A stretch of 7,287 bases of DNA from Candidatus Izemoplasmatales bacterium (GTDB taxonomy: Bacteria > Bacillota_I > Bacilli_A > Izemoplasmatales > Hujiaoplasmataceae): assembly GCA_028702245.1 (NCBI GenBank), contig JAQVPE010000034.1:1-7287 (forward strand), read 5' to 3'. The translations under genes were made by a program, and so were the position numbers. Under the pieces are notes generated by a model. The model did no database searches and was not told the DNA's origin. It saw nothing but the letters and a program-made list of their open reading frames with translations. Positions 6,249 through 7,287 of the stretch are shown piece by piece. The first letter of the stretch is position 1; each line of letters starts with the position of its first letter.

Positions 6249-7287
6249 ATGAAAAAAATTAATGAGTTGCTGTATGAATTTTGCCCCAATGGTGTTGAAT
6301 TTAAAAAACTTGGGGATGGACAAGTTTATATCACAAAAGGCGAACAATTAAATAAAGAAGTATTGTTGGAAAATGGAAATTATCCCGTTATAAATGGTGG
6401 AACAAGCCCTTCGGGATATTGGAATAACTTTAATACCGAAGCAAATACTATCGCCATAAGTCAAGGTGGTGCATCGGCTGGTTTTGTCAATTTCATAATC
6501 ACTCCTTTTTGGGCAGGCGCTCATTGTTATGTCGTTAAACCAGCTAATGGTTCATTGAACAACAGATATCTATATCATTTTCTTAAAAATAAGCAAATCG
6601 CTATTCAAGGATCGAAATTCGGCGCAGGAATTCCGGCTTTGAATAAAAATGATATCGAGAATCTTGAAATCCCTCTTCCCCGACTCGAAATTCAAAACGA
6701 GATTGTACGAATTTTAGATAATTTTACGGAGCTAGAAGCGGAGCTAGAAGCGGAGCTAGAAGCCCGCACAAAGCAATACGAGCACTATCGTAACCAACTC
6801 CTCGATTTTTCTCGTGGATTTGTTGGCGTGCCCAAAATCGATAAAATGATGGCTGAAGTATGTCCCAATGGGGTTAATCATGTATTTATAGATAAAGTAT
6901 TAAATATTAAAAACGGAAAAGACTATAAGCATTTAAAAAAGGGGAACATTCCAGTCTATGGGACGGGTGGAATTATGGGTTATGTTGACAACTTTTCCTA
7001 TAATAAACCATCTGTCTTGATTCCACGCAAAGGATCTCTGAACAAATTGTATTATGTTGATGAACCGTTTTGGAATGTCGACACAATTTTTCATACAGAG
7101 ATTTTTACCGAAATAGTTGTTCCAAAATATGTGTTTTATTATCTTCAAACACAACATCTTGAAGAATTAAATACCGCGGGAGGAGTACCGAGTCTAACTC
7201 AAACTATCCTAAATAAGGTAATAATTCCAATTCCACCGCTCGAAATTCAGCACGAGATTGTGAGTATATTGGACAATTTCAGCACTT
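6249..7287 (+). CDS. hsdS: Type I restriction-modification specificity subunit HsdS, C-terminus cut by window edge
   Basis: The DNA-recognition subunit that chooses the bipartite target for HsdM and HsdR. The frame is open from ATG 6249 (AGGGGGA 5 nt upstream) to the right edge, 346 residues. TRD1 spans about 18-145 (from VEFKKLGD to IPLPRLEIQ). The central conserved region follows (146-190): LEIQNEIVRILDNF, then the ELEA repeats (161-172), then ARTKQYEHYRNQLLDF. TRD2 spans about 205-330, ending in IPIPPLEIQHEIVSILDNF, where the distal conserved region begins as the window stops. CPNGV opens both halves (12-16 and 205-209), reflecting the two-fold pseudo-symmetry of HsdS. The TRDs differ from each other, so an asymmetric bipartite site is expected. 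No frameshift is seen. The recognition sequence cannot be deduced here. Confidence 0.95.
   Translation, partial: MKKINELLYEFCPNGVEFKKLGDGQVYITKGEQLNKEVLLENGNYPVINGGTSPSGYWNNFNTEANTIAISQGGASAGFVNFIITPFWAGAHCYVVKPANGSLNNRYLYHFLKNKQIAIQGSKFGAGIPALNKNDIENLEIPLPRLEIQNEIVRILDNFTELEAELEAELEARTKQYEHYRNQLLDFSRGFVGVPKIDKMMAEVCPNGVNHVFIDKVLNIKNGKDYKHLKKGNIPVYGTGGIMGYVDNFSYNKPSVLIPRKGSLNKLYYVDEPFWNVDTIFHTEIFTEIVVPKYVFYYLQTQHLEELNTAGGVPSLTQTILNKVIIPIPPLEIQHEIVSILDNFST
6729..6764 (+). repeat. Three 12-bp tandem repeats in hsdS encoding ELEA x3
   Basis: The unit GAGCTAGAAGCG occurs three times in a row (6729-6740, 6741-6752, 6753-6764), differing only at the last base of the third copy. Each unit keeps frame and codes for ELEA in the helix joining the two TRDs. 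In EcoR124I/EcoDXXI-type enzymes a four-residue repeat at this place varies in number by slippage or unequal crossing over and changes the length of the non-specific spacer in the recognition site. Confidence 0.92.

Noticed and set aside
6933..7157. Minus-strand 74-codon open frame
   Set aside because: Antisense shadow of hsdS TRD2, no supporting features.
3842..7287. Phase-variable inverting hsdS locus
   Set aside because: No second hsdS copy or inverted repeat within hsdS is visible, and the nearby recombinases are large serine integrase types rather than the tyrosine inverters usual for hsdS shuffling. Downstream DNA is not available.

Overview
The window looks like an accessory (mobile) region of a low-GC Gram-positive bacterium (Bacillota in the broad sense). 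This rests on base composition, strong AGGAGG-type ribosome binding sites and the style of the recombinase and restriction-modification proteins. No genus can be named. Tryptophan is encoded by TGG and TGA ends at least one gene, so the standard code applies and a UGA-reassigned mollicute is unlikely.

Left half (1-2973, minus strand): a recombination module read right to left. A 47-aa SHOCT-like small protein (2830-2973) is followed by a complete 566-aa large serine recombinase (1045-2745). A second large serine recombinase follows (start 1045, running off the left edge). The two recombinases overlap by one base (TAATG) and so are probably translated together. Their catalytic cores are clearly related. 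Pairs of large serine recombinases are typical of integrating islands such as SCC-type cassettes.

Middle (2974-3841): about 870 bp without a supportable gene. It holds a cluster of perfect short palindromes (3350-3446), two 9-bp direct repeats 20 bp apart (3455-3483), a 61-nt stretch with no cytosine that ends in three GATAAA-type 9-bp repeats (3514-3540), and a widely spaced TTGCTTACG pair. The plus-strand promoter for the right-hand operon lies at 3702-3728.

Right half (3842-7287, plus strand): a type I restriction-modification operon, with hsdM (536 aa, complete), an unusual extra gene (260 aa; N-terminal zinc-ribbon-like cysteines and a DUF4145-like C-terminal part), and hsdS (partial, runs off the right edge). 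Gaps between genes are 3 and 10 bp. hsdR is not in the window. hsdS carries three 12-bp tandem repeats coding for ELEA in the spacer between its two target-recognition domains, the place where repeat number sets the spacer of the DNA site in known type I enzymes.

Taken together, this is most simply the recombinase end of a defence island: the recombinases move the element, and the divergent operon methylates (and, with a HsdR elsewhere, restricts) DNA. The least explained parts are the 260-aa gene inserted between hsdM and hsdS and the palindrome/repeat-rich intergenic DNA.
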